Below are positions 38,117-46,545 of a DNA stretch of 64,000 nucleotides, piece by piece. This DNA is from Rhodobacter sp. (GTDB taxonomy: Bacteria > Pseudomonadota > Alphaproteobacteria > Rhodobacterales > Rhodobacteraceae): positions 744,001 through 808,000 of the forward strand of contig JAIXUH010000002.1 in NCBI GenBank assembly GCA_027484145.1. Direction: 5' to 3'. The position numbers and the translations under genes were made by a program. The stretch's first letter is position 1. Each line of letters starts with the position of its first letter. Below the pieces are notes generated by a model, which was not told the origin of the DNA, made no database searches, and saw only the letters and a program-made list of their open reading frames with translations.

Positions 38117-40918
38117 TTAGATCACCAGAAAATCATCAGCGGTCAGCGTCGGGCTGGTTCTGACTTGCGCGAATTGAACGGCGGCCTCGGACCCGGTGCC
38201 ATCAACGTCATAGAGCAGACGACCTGTATCCGATTCATAGATCACGCGGTCATCCGCATCGATGGCCAACCCGCTGGTGTTGCTGGCAAAGGCTGCGCCC
38301 GACAGTAGCCCGACGGAAAAGTCCGCAAAAACGGCATGATCCAGCACGATCGTATCTGCGGCCACGTCGAAATCCATGATCGTGTCGACATTGCCTGCCC
38401 CAAGCGCCGTGTTGAACACAAAGCTGTCGGCCCCGCCGCCGCCGGTCAGCGTGTCGTTGCCGTCCAGCCCCGACAGCGTATTGGCACCCGCATTACCAAT
38501 GACGCTTTGCGACACGGCATTGCCGGTCAGGTTGATGGCTGTCGTCGCGCCGAAAGAGGTGGTCGTCAGGCTTTCGATATGGTCATCCGAGGCCAGAACA
38601 AAGCTGACGCTGGCCGAAACGCGGTCTGCCGTGCCTTCGCCCACACCTTCGACGATCTGGGAACCGGAATTGCGCACGATATAGCTGTCGCTGCCCGCAC
38701 CGCCGGTCAGCGTATCCGCGCCTGTCCCACCGCCATCTGACAGCACGTTCGCGCCAGCATTACCGGTGATTGATTGTGCAAGCCGGTTGCCGGTCAGGTT
38801 GATTGCATCCGTTCCTGCGGCATCGGTGGTGGTCAGCAATTCGATATGGTCCGTTACCTCGAGCACAAAGCTGACGCTCGCCATGATGACGTCGGCACTG
38901 CCCTGCCCTGCGCCTTCAACAACCTGCGTGGTGCCCGTGCTCACGATATAGGTATCGTTGCCCAAACCGCCGCTCATCGTATCCACACCTGCGCCGCCGC
39001 CATCTGACAAGGTGTTCGCGCCCGCGTTGCCGGTGATGGTCTGCGCAAAACCGTTGCCGGTCAGGTTGATGGCATCAGTCCCAACCGACGACGTCGTGGT
39101 CATCACCTCGATATGGTCATCTGCTGCCAGCACAAAGCTGGCGCCCGCCGCAACACGGTCGGCCGTTCCGCCGCCCACGTCTTCGACAATCTGGGTGGCC
39201 GCATGGCGCACGATATAGGTGTCGTTGCCTTCAAGGCCGGTCAAAGTGTCGGCCCCGCCGCCGCCATCCGACAAGACGTTCGCGCCCGCATTGCCGGTGA
39301 TGGCCTGCGAAAAACGGTTGCCCGTAAGATTGATCGCGCCGGTTCCAGCCGCATCGGTGGTGGTCATCACCTCGATGTAGTCATCCGCGGCAAGGGTAAA
39401 GCTGACGGATGCCGCCACGGTATCGGCCGTGCCTTGACCCATGCCCTCGACGATGATGTCCAGCGCGTTATCCACGATATAGCGGTCGTTGTCGGCACCG
39501 CCCTCCATCGTATCGGCCCCGGCCCCGCCATCCAGCGTGTCAAACCCGGCAAAACCCAGCAGCGTGTCTGCCGCACCGGTTCCGACAAGGTCATCGTCAA
39601 TACCCGAACCGCTGATCGGGTCGGCTTCGGCCGTGACTGTGACGGCGATGATCGATCCCCGTGGCGTGGTGTTCTGGTACAAGCGCAAGCCGTTGAAGTA
39701 ATCGCCCACCACGGCATCCATGTCGCCGTCGCTGTCGATATCCACAAAGGTCGGCATGTTGTAGGTGCCGTTCACACTGTTCAACGGGTTTGCAGAGCCT
39801 GTCAGTTCGGTGAAGCCACCCGCACCGTTGTTTACGAAGGCGCGCAGATTGCCCCAGTATTGCCCCATGACGACGTCCATGTCGCCGTCGCCATCAAGGT
39901 CAACAATGCTGGGGGCACTGTACCAGCTGGCGCTCACGCTGCTCAGTGGATTTGACCCGCCAGTCAGTTCAGTGAACACACCCACGCCGTTGTTGGCAAA
40001 GGTTCGCAGCGTGCCGCTTTGCGTGCCCACAACGGCATCAATATCGCCGTCGCCGTCAATATCCCCAAAGCTGGGGCGGCAGTAACTGCCCACATCGACA
40101 CCGTTGAACGGGTTGGAAGCGCCTGTCAGTTCGGTGAACACGCCAGATCCGTTATTGGCAAAGGATTTGAGCAGACCGTCGCGGGTACCCATCACGACGT
40201 CCATGTCGCCGTCGCTATCAAGGTCGACAAGACTTGGAGTGGGCGCCTGAAATGAGATAAGCCCGTTGAAAGGGTTGGACGTACCGGTCAGTTCGCTGAA
40301 AACGCCCGAGCCGTTATTGGTAAAGGTTCGAACCGCGTTCCCGCTCGAACTCCACGGCGTCCCGGTGCCCACCACAAGGTCGACGTCACCGTCGCCATCG
40401 ATGTCGGCAAAGGTTGGGGCGGGTGCGGTACCGGAACCATAGCTTGAGAATGGATTGGACGCCCCGGTCAGCTGGCTGAACGTCGCCATCTGCGCGTTCA
40501 GACCGTCGCCATCGGCATCGATGATGTTCAGGGTCAGCGAACGGCTGAGGGTTGGGCTGTCGCTGACATTGGCATAGGTCAGGTTCTGGATCAGCGCGTC
40601 GATGCCCGCCGTGCTGGCCGAGGCGTTGAAGGTGATGGTCAGCGTATTGCCGACCCCGCCCGACAGCGTGCCGATGGTGACACCGCCATACAAGACATCT
40701 GACCCCGAAAGCTGGATCTGCCCTGCGTCCATGCCCTCGGAGTTGACCGACACCCGGTCTTCGGCCAGCAGCCCCGAAACGGTCAATGTGCCACCGTTAA
40801 AGGTGCCCTCGGCATCATTGAACACAACGGCTGTATCCAGCAGTTGCGGTGCGCCGTTGACCAGCGTTTCACCAAAGGTAATTGTCGGGCTAAAGCCAGT
40901 CAGGGTGGGTGACGTCAC
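38117..40918 (-). CDS. FG-GAP/RTX-like secreted calcium-binding protein, type I secretion substrate
   Basis: 933 aa, no Sec signal. Residues about 1-150: beta-rich N-terminal module. About 155-425: five FG-GAP/VCBS-type copies each with a Ca2+ loop (DIDGDGDVDLVVG, DLDSDGDMDVVMG and variants). About 460-835: four tandem copies of an RTX-like unit of about 87 residues containing NDTYIV, DDHIE, TAINLTGN and ITGNAGANTLS. The C-terminus (NDTLTGGGGADSFVF, then a DFLVI end after VQFAQV) is the usual type I secretion signal region. GTG start at 40918, AGGAG eight bases upstream. The secretion ABC/HlyD pair lies 2.5 kb away and is the likely exporter. Probably a surface or extracellular adhesin-like protein. 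Confidence 0.9.
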   Translation of the reverse strand: MTSPTLTGFSPTITFGETLVNGAPQLLDTAVVFNDAEGTFNGGTLTVSGLLAEDRVSVNSEGMDAGQIQLSGSDVLYGGVTIGTLSGGVGNTLTITFNASASTAGIDALIQNLTYANVSDSPTLSRSLTLNIIDADGDGLNAQMATFSQLTGASNPFSSYGSGTAPAPTFADIDGDGDVDLVVGTGTPWSSSGNAVRTFTNNGSGVFSELTGTSNPFNGLISFQAPTPSLVDLDSDGDMDVVMGTRDGLLKSFANNGSGVFTELTGASNPFNGVDVGSYCRPSFGDIDGDGDIDAVVGTQSGTLRTFANNGVGVFTELTGGSNPLSSVSASWYSAPSIVDLDGDGDMDVVMGQYWGNLRAFVNNGAGGFTELTGSANPLNSVNGTYNMPTFVDIDSDGDMDAVVGDYFNGLRLYQNTTPRGSIIAVTVTAEADPISGSGIDDDLVGTGAADTLLGFAGFDTLDGGAGADTMEGGADNDRYIVDNALDIIVEGMGQGTADTVAASVSFTLAADDYIEVMTTTDAAGTGAINLTGNRFSQAITGNAGANVLSDGGGGADTLTGLEGNDTYIVRHAATQIVEDVGGGTADRVAAGASFVLAADDHIEVMTTTSSVGTDAINLTGNGFAQTITGNAGANTLSDGGGAGVDTMSGGLGNDTYIVSTGTTQVVEGAGQGSADVIMASVSFVLEVTDHIELLTTTDAAGTDAINLTGNRLAQSITGNAGANVLSDGGGTGADTLTGGAGSDSYIVRNSGSQIVEGVGEGTADRVSASVSFVLASDDHIESLTTTSFGATTAINLTGNAVSQSVIGNAGANTLSGLDGNDTLTGGGGADSFVFNTALGAGNVDTIMDFDVAADTIVLDHAVFADFSVGLLSGAAFASNTSGLAIDADDRVIYESDTGRLLYDVDGTGSEAAVQFAQVRTSPTLTADDFLVI

Positions 40919-41133
40919 GGGGCGTTCTCCTCGCGGAAATGGTCATGCAGGTCCGCATCGTGATGCAAAAACCTTGCCAACCCTTTCGCTAACGCCGCTG
41001 CCCCCAGCGGACAACACAACCAAAAGTATGTTTTCACACCGCATTTTCATGACCTGAAGACGGATTGACATGGCGCTACCCTTCATGAACAGGTTTCTGA
41101 CCAAGACGTGCCAAACTCGACCAAAGGGATCAC

Positions 41134-42252
41134 ATGGCAGAACCAACGCCCCCTGAACCCTCTGCAAAGGGCCCGATGCTTCTGGTATCGCCCGGCTTTG
41201 TGGGCTGGCTGGCGGCGCAGGATTGCGCCCTTGCGCTGACCACCTATCAGGCCGGGCGGTTGATGCTGATCGGACGCAAGGATGACGGCACCCTGCGCGC
41301 CCATGAACGGATGATCGAACAGTGTCAGGGCCTGTGGACCGATGGCCAGACGCTGTGGGCCAGCGGTCTGCACACCCTGTGGCGGTTTCAGAATGACAGG
41401 TCTGGCCCGCCGCCCGTGACCGGACCTGACCGCCGCTTTGTCCCACGCGAAGGCCGGGTAACGGGCACCATTGATATCCACGATATCGGCATGGGCGATC
41501 TTGGCGCGTTCGGCGGGCCACCCGTCCGTGGTCCGATCTTCGTCACCACCGCTTTCAACTGCCTTGCCACGATCAGCGACACCGCAAGTTTCCGCCCGTT
41601 GTGGTGCCCGCCCTTCATCAGCCAGATCGTGCAAGAGGACCGTTGCCACCTGAACGGTCTGGCCATGGACGGCGACCGGGCCGCCTTTGTCACCGCCGTC
41701 AGCCGGTCAGATGTGGCCGATGGCTGGCGTGAACGGCGGCAAGATGGCGGGGTGGTAATTGATGTCGCGTCGGGCGCGGTGGTGGCAAAGGGCCTGTCGA
41801 TGCCCCATTCGCCGCGGCTTTACGACGGGCGGCTTTGGGTGCTGAACTCGGGTCAGGGCGAATTGCTGACCATCGATCCGCAGACCGGACAGAAGACCGC
41901 CGTTGCGTTTCTGCCCGGCTATGCGCGCGGTTTGTCTTTTGTCGGCCGGTTCGCCGTGATCGGCCTGTCACGGCCGCGGCACAACCAGACCTTTGCAGGG
42001 CTTGGGCTGGATGCGGCCCTTGCGGCCAAGGATGCGGCCCCCCGTTGCGGTCTGGTCATCGTTGATATCGACACCGGCAGGATGGTCGAATGGCTGCGCT
42101 TTGAACATACGATTGACGAACTTTATGACGTCGGCATCATGCCCGGCACCCGGCAACCAGAAGCGATCGGCTTCAAGGGCGACGGCATTGGCACCGCCAT
42201 CAGCGTCGAAACCCATCACACTGTAAGCGGCGATCGGTCCGTGAACGTTTAA
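41134..42252 (+). CDS. TIGR03032 family protein of unknown function
   Basis: 372 aa, soluble, beta-propeller-like. Family stretches: LLVSPGFVGWLAAQDCALAL, TYQAGRLMLIG, LWTDGQTLWASGLHTLW, VTTAFNCLATIS, HLNGLAMDGDRAAFVTAVS, LYDGRLWVLNSGQGELL. Function unknown. The family is often seen beside secreted repeat proteins and TIGR02466 oxygenases (from general knowledge), which fits this neighbourhood. ATG 41134 preceded by AAAGGGATC. Confidence 0.85.
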   Translation: MAEPTPPEPSAKGPMLLVSPGFVGWLAAQDCALALTTYQAGRLMLIGRKDDGTLRAHERMIEQCQGLWTDGQTLWASGLHTLWRFQNDRSGPPPVTGPDRRFVPREGRVTGTIDIHDIGMGDLGAFGGPPVRGPIFVTTAFNCLATISDTASFRPLWCPPFISQIVQEDRCHLNGLAMDGDRAAFVTAVSRSDVADGWRERRQDGGVVIDVASGAVVAKGLSMPHSPRLYDGRLWVLNSGQGELLTIDPQTGQKTAVAFLPGYARGLSFVGRFAVIGLSRPRHNQTFAGLGLDAALAAKDAAPRCGLVIVDIDTGRMVEWLRFEHTIDELYDVGIMPGTRQPEAIGFKGDGIGTAISVETHHTVSGDRSVNV

Positions 42253-42328
42253 CCGCACGCGCCAATCAACGGTGGCGCACGTGCCGCCACCATGGATCCC
42301 ACCCGCACAGGTCGTTGCCCAAACGCAA

Positions 42329-43549
42329 TCAGGCAGGCACCATCGTTTCAAGGATGCGGGGGATCTGCAGCTTGACCTTGAAAAACCCCGCCGTTGCATG
42401 CGGCCAGATTGTCGAATCCCAGTCGCGCCGCCATTCGGTCAAGACAATGCCCCGCGCCGCAAGGATCGGTCGCGCCTCCTCCAGCCAGTCAAACAGCGGC
42501 CCGCGCGTGATATAGGGCGTCACGATCTGCGTGGCCCCGGCCGCCGTGGCCCATTTGGCCAGCTCATCCGGCGCATCGGCGCAAAGCTGCACCGCACCAC
42601 CGCCCACCCGCGCGGCCGCATCCCGCAGCGCACCATCTTCGAACACCTGCACAGCCTCGGCCACGCCAAGGGGTGATCGCAGGTGGCTTGCGGCCAGAGT
42701 GGCGATGCCGCGCAGGTCAAGCGATGACAGCGCAAAATCCTCGGCCCGGCAATCCTCGTCCGTGATCAGCAGAACCGAAGGCTTTGACGGATCGGGCACC
42801 GCATAGACGCGCAATGGCAGCGCAGACGGCAGGCCATCGGGTTCCGTCGCCTCAAGCCCTGCATCCACCTCGGCCAGATCGGCGGGGCGCGGGGTGAACC
42901 TGCCACCTGTGAAGGTGGTGATGTTGTCGGCCCGCGCGGGATAGGGCTTGCCCCGCGTATGCAGACCCGCCGCCCATCGCCAGCCCAGCGTGTTGGATGC
43001 CGCATCCCCGTCCAGCAGATGACGGTAAAAGAAATCCGCCCCCAACCGCCACGGCAAACCCAGTGTAAAGATCCAGATCGAGGCGAACCACATCCGCGCG
43101 TGGTTGTGCAGATAGCCGGTTTCCACCAGTTCCGCCGCCCAGGCATCAAAGCAGTCCAGCCCCGTTTGCCCGTCCATCGCGCGGCTGACATCCCGGCGCA
43201 AGCGACGGTCGCGGTCAAGTGCCGTCAGATCAGCCTGCAAACCGCTGCGATAGCTGCCCCATATCTGCGGGCGTCGTTCCAGCCAGCCCTTGAAATAGCC
43301 GCGCCAGATCACCTCTTCGATGAATTTTTCGGCCCCCTCCGGCCCATGCGCGGCAAGCGCGACCTGCACCAGTTCCTGCTCGGTCACCAGACGACGCCGG
43401 ACATAGGGCGACAGCATCGACACGGCCTTGTGCTTGCCGGGGCCGTGGTCGTAGTTGCGACCGTTGGCGTAGCGGCGCCCCATGGCCGGCGCAAAGGCCT
43501 GCACCGCCGCTAGCCCAGCGGCCCGGGTCGGAGTGAATGTCAAAGCCAT
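42329..43549 (-). CDS. Photolyase/cryptochrome-like FAD-binding protein, apparently circularly permuted
   Basis: 406 aa. Residues about 1-245 match the photolyase FAD-binding helical domain: SMLSPYVRRRLVTE, EVIWRGYFKGWLE, GYLHNHARMWFASIWIFTLG, and DAASNTLGWRWAAGLHTRGK. Residues about 255-400 look like an alpha/beta Rossmann-type domain (VLLITDEDC; AGATQIVTPYITRGPLFDWL), which in ordinary photolyases comes first. So the order is FAD domain then alpha/beta domain. DNA repair or light sensing is possible, not shown. ATG 43549 with AAGGTGG upstream. A second copy with an internal stop lies at 21573-22763. Confidence 0.82.
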   Translation of the reverse strand: MALTFTPTRAAGLAAVQAFAPAMGRRYANGRNYDHGPGKHKAVSMLSPYVRRRLVTEQELVQVALAAHGPEGAEKFIEEVIWRGYFKGWLERRPQIWGSYRSGLQADLTALDRDRRLRRDVSRAMDGQTGLDCFDAWAAELVETGYLHNHARMWFASIWIFTLGLPWRLGADFFYRHLLDGDAASNTLGWRWAAGLHTRGKPYPARADNITTFTGGRFTPRPADLAEVDAGLEATEPDGLPSALPLRVYAVPDPSKPSVLLITDEDCRAEDFALSSLDLRGIATLAASHLRSPLGVAEAVQVFEDGALRDAAARVGGGAVQLCADAPDELAKWATAAGATQIVTPYITRGPLFDWLEEARPILAARGIVLTEWRRDWDSTIWPHATAGFFKVKLQIPRILETMVPA

Positions 43550-44079
43550 GGTGCCACCTTCCTTGCGTGAATGCGGGAAGTGGCGCGCTTTGATGCGAAA
43601 TCAATGCGCTGCGGCACACTGGCCCCTTGGCCCCGCAGCAGTTCCGGCGCGTCCTCTTCCGCCCGGCCTGCGCAAGCAGTTCCCTGCGCCAGCCCGGAAA
43701 TGCCAGATTTCACTCGCGGCGCACAGCCCCAGCCGCTTACGCCCGCGCAAGACCAATCACAGCGATGGCTCGGCCAGCCATTCCCGCACAATCCGGGCGG
43801 GAAGAACGCGCGACGATCAGGCTGTCGGGCCAGCCTGACCATCCTGCAACTGTGCCCGGCAGTCGACGCCGATCAAGCGATGCGCCACATCGCAAGGCAC
43901 CCTCCCTCGCAAGGCTTCGTCGCGAAGGCCTGTTTGCTGCGGGCTCCAGTTGGGCAGATCAACGTCGCGATATGCAATACCCCCACCCCATTCCGCCCCA
44001 AAACGGATGGGTCGCAGGCGCTGCGGTCACGGATCGGGCCATCTGCCACCGACCGCAGCGTTTGTGATTGCTTATGTCC
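43550..44079. other. 530 bp without a recognisable gene
   Basis: Open frames exist on both strands because of high GC, but their translations are Arg/Pro/Ser-rich without motifs or plausible starts. No hairpin strong enough to call. It may be a regulatory region or gene remnant. Confidence 0.4.
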
Positions 44080-45297
44080 CTAGGCATGGCATGCCAGACG
44101 GGTTAACGCCGCCGCGGCCCTTGGCTGACAGTCCAGCCAATCGGAATAGTCCGCCACAAAGTTTCGCAGCAACGCGGTTGTAACATTGGGCATCACCACC
44201 GCACGCGCCCGCCCGTTCTGGCAGGCAAGCTGATATCTTTGCACCAGGTCGTCATCCGGCTGGTCAAAGACAACCGTCAGGGAATGCGGGTTGCACAACA
44301 CATCGGCCCCCGCCCGCCGCAACTGGCCAGCCAGCCATTGCGCGCGCTGCGTGCAGGTTTGCGCGTCCCGCGCAAACCCCTGATGGCCATGGCCAAAGAA
44401 CCGCGCCCACATCGCCAGCACTGCGTGGCCATTGCGCGACCCCATCAGCGTAGGATCGTGGGGCAATGAACCTGTCACCGCCCGTGCCATGCGGTCGACA
44501 TGCACCTTGCGCGCAACCATCGCGCCACAAGGCATCGGCGCGCCGATCATCTTGTGGCCCGAGGTCGAGATGCTGTCGATGCCATGGTCGAACATCGGGC
44601 GAATGCCATCGGGCGCGTCCGGCAGAAACGGCACCACCATCGCGCTCAGCGCGCCATCGACATGCACAAACCGGCGGTCCGGACCAAGGCCCGCCGCTTC
44701 CAGCACGGCGATGGCCCCGGCGATATCATCATGCGCGCCCTTCATCGTGGTACCGCAGGTCAGCACCATAATCACGGGCCGCCCGCCCAGACCGGGCAAG
44801 ACATCGGCAAGGGCCTGCAGGTCAATCTCCCCCGACGGGGTTGAACTGACGGGCACCGCGTCGATGCGCAAAAGGCGCGCCGCCTTTGGAACCGAACAAT
44901 GGGCATCGGCGCTATGCAGCACCACCGCATCGGGAAAGGCTTCGCGCCCAAGATGCAGGCCCCAGATATTGCCCTCGGTGCCACTGGCCCCGACCGACCC
45001 CCAGAAATTCTGCGAATTTCCTGCCCCCCACAGGCGCATCAGCCACGCCATCGCCTCGCGCTCTAACTCATGCACATTCGCGCCATAGGTCGATCCCCCA
45101 TAGGGATCGCCAAGGTTGTTGATCAGGAACGGGGAAAGCGCCGCCGGCACTGGCGGGTCGAGGGTCAGGTTATAGGGATACCCCAGATGGGTCTGGTGCG
45201 CCGCCTCCATCCGGCATTCCGTTTCCAGCAAACGCTCTTCGATGTAATCCGGCAGCGATGGCCGGTTGAAACGGCCAAGAAACAAGGCGTGTGACAT
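44080..45297 (-). CDS. PLP-dependent histidine decarboxylase-like enzyme
   Basis: 405 aa. Group II decarboxylase fold: THLGYPYNL near the N-terminus, NNLGDPYGGSTYGANVHELEREAMAWL, WGSVGASGTEGNIWGLHLGRE, substrate/cofactor stretch FVHVDGALSAM, and the PLP lysine in STSGHKMIGAPMPCG. This arrangement is closest to bacterial PLP-type histidine decarboxylases (histamine formation); another amino acid is possible. ATG 45297 preceded by AGGAG. No obvious partner transporter beside it; an EamA exporter lies 1.2 kb away in the opposite direction. Confidence 0.78.
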   Translation of the reverse strand: MSHALFLGRFNRPSLPDYIEERLLETECRMEAAHQTHLGYPYNLTLDPPVPAALSPFLINNLGDPYGGSTYGANVHELEREAMAWLMRLWGAGNSQNFWGSVGASGTEGNIWGLHLGREAFPDAVVLHSADAHCSVPKAARLLRIDAVPVSSTPSGEIDLQALADVLPGLGGRPVIMVLTCGTTMKGAHDDIAGAIAVLEAAGLGPDRRFVHVDGALSAMVVPFLPDAPDGIRPMFDHGIDSISTSGHKMIGAPMPCGAMVARKVHVDRMARAVTGSLPHDPTLMGSRNGHAVLAMWARFFGHGHQGFARDAQTCTQRAQWLAGQLRRAGADVLCNPHSLTVVFDQPDDDLVQRYQLACQNGRARAVVMPNVTTALLRNFVADYSDWLDCQPRAAAALTRLACHA

Positions 45298-45363
45298 CTA
45301 TCTGCTCCTGAAAAGGGAGGCGGCAAATCCCTCTGCCGACCTGAAGAACGCCCAAGCCATTGT

Positions 45364-45702
45364 CTAATGCCCGGACGTTCCCAGCTTTTTGTGCACGAAC
45401 CCGGCACAGATCAGATGATCTGTCCTGTGGGTCCGGGCCGAAACATCCATGATCGCGCCACTGGCCAAATCCGCCGCCCGCTTGCGACCAACCACGCAGC
45501 GATAGAGTTCAACCCGGTAGGCGTGACGCAAGGCAGCACAATCGGCCAAGGGTGCGCCGGGTGCGTCCGGCCCGATACAGCGGCGAAAGAGATCAGCCGC
45601 CGTATCCGCTCGTGCCACCGGCGCCGCGCACCAAAGTGCCAGAACGGCAACGGCGGCAATCCTGCCCGACAACCATGTGCAACCTTTGTCGCAGGGGCGC
45701 AT
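45364..45702 (-). CDS. Small exported four-cysteine protein, copy 1
   Basis: 112 aa. N-terminal signal segment (IAAVAVLALWCAAPVARA, cleavage about residue 32), then a mature part with four cysteines spaced C-x12-C-x13-C-x29-C. The neighbour upstream has exactly the same spacing and a matching L-x3-Y-x3-L pattern between the second and third cysteine. ATG 45702 with GAGGGGGG upstream; an earlier in-frame codon at 45759 would overlap the neighbour. Unrecognised family, probably periplasmic, possibly with two disulfides. Confidence 0.65.
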   Translation of the reverse strand: MRPCDKGCTWLSGRIAAVAVLALWCAAPVARADTAADLFRRCIGPDAPGAPLADCAALRHAYRVELYRCVVGRKRAADLASGAIMDVSARTHRTDHLICAGFVHKKLGTSGH

Positions 45703-45716
45703 ATCAGAGCCCCCCC

Positions 45717-46019
45717 TCAGCGCGGCGCGACATAGATGGCGCGCATCTCGCGCCGGCACAGCAGATAGCGCGCGCGATAGACATGCTCGCTGAGCACGTC
45801 TCCGGCCAGTTGGTCATCTGCGGCACTGAGATGGCGCGCGGTCATGCAGTTGCGCAGCCGTTCGGCATAATCTGCCTTCAGGGAGTCACAGTTACGGGCG
45901 GTGCCAGCGGCCAATCCACCGGTGGCGCACAACTGCGTGGCAAGGACAGACGCTTCGGCACAGGCCATCAGCGGCAGGCTGGCCAGCCCAAAGGCAAGGC
46001 CAAGGATCGTCGGCTTCAT
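45717..46019 (-). CDS. Small exported four-cysteine protein, copy 2
   Basis: 100 aa. Signal peptide TILGLAFGLASLPLMACAEA; the LMAC inside it could also act as a lipobox, making this a lipoprotein. The mature part has C-x12-C-x13-C-x29-C, identical to the downstream gene 14 bp away, although overall identity is low (shared LxxxYxxxLxxC, then an R three residues on). ATG 46019 with GGAG seven bases upstream. The pair looks like an old tandem duplication in one operon. Function unknown. Confidence 0.7.
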   Translation of the reverse strand: MKPTILGLAFGLASLPLMACAEASVLATQLCATGGLAAGTARNCDSLKADYAERLRNCMTARHLSAADDQLAGDVLSEHVYRARYLLCRREMRAIYVAPR

Positions 46020-46373
46020 GGTCGTCTCCGTGAAAAATGATCGGAACTATGGTTTGAAAATGTCGATGTGCGGCCTTGCCCGGGGTCAGCTGTCTGCGAC
46101 GTTCAGGGCCAAGGACAGATTGGCATGGCCCGCGTGATGGCGGTGTGATTGCGGGGCCATCGCGCGCCCATCACGCCAAAGCCAGACCAACACCCTTAAA
46201 CCTATGCCTTCAATCGCCCACAGCGGCAGGACAGGCGCTGTTTGGGGCTGTCGTCCCGGCAGTGCGGTTTCACGCACGCCTCACAACCAATTCACACCGC
46301 TTCGGCAAGCTCTGTTCCATGCCCGCCATTTTGCGGGCCGCCACCGATTCTGGCCGACGAAGGGATTTTCACG
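46020..46373. other. About 350 bp without a recognisable gene
   Basis: Upstream of the four-cysteine gene pair (minus) and of a candidate short ORF (plus). It should carry promoters in both directions. No family motif was seen in any frame. Confidence 0.35.
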
Positions 46374-46481
46374 ATGACACCTGCGCCATCCAAGGGCCCT
46401 GCCCTGCCCAACCCCACCAAGGCTTGCCCCGGCCTGCCTTGGACCTGCGCGCGGGATGCCCGCGGACCACAGCCAAAGTAG
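46374..46481 (+). CDS. Candidate 35-codon small ORF or leader peptide
   Basis: ATG 46374 preceded by GAAGGGAT at seven bases. Short Pro-rich peptide with two cysteines and a tryptophan close together (ACPGLPWTCARD), stop TAG, 64 bp before the EamA transporter start. A good ribosome site and placement suggest it could be translated, as a leader or tiny protein. No homologue is known to me, so this is weak. Confidence 0.3.
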   Translation: MTPAPSKGPALPNPTKACPGLPWTCARDARGPQPK

Positions 46482-46545
46482 CGCGCGCCTTCCCCTGATC
46501 CGAAGTCCCGGCACAGCACCCATTTGCACACAAGGATTACACAGC

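Noticed and set aside
43571-44083. 170-codon plus-strand frame between the photolyase-like and decarboxylase genes
   Set aside because: Arg/Pro/Ser-rich, no motif, and no convincing start signal; typical of high-GC noncoding frames.
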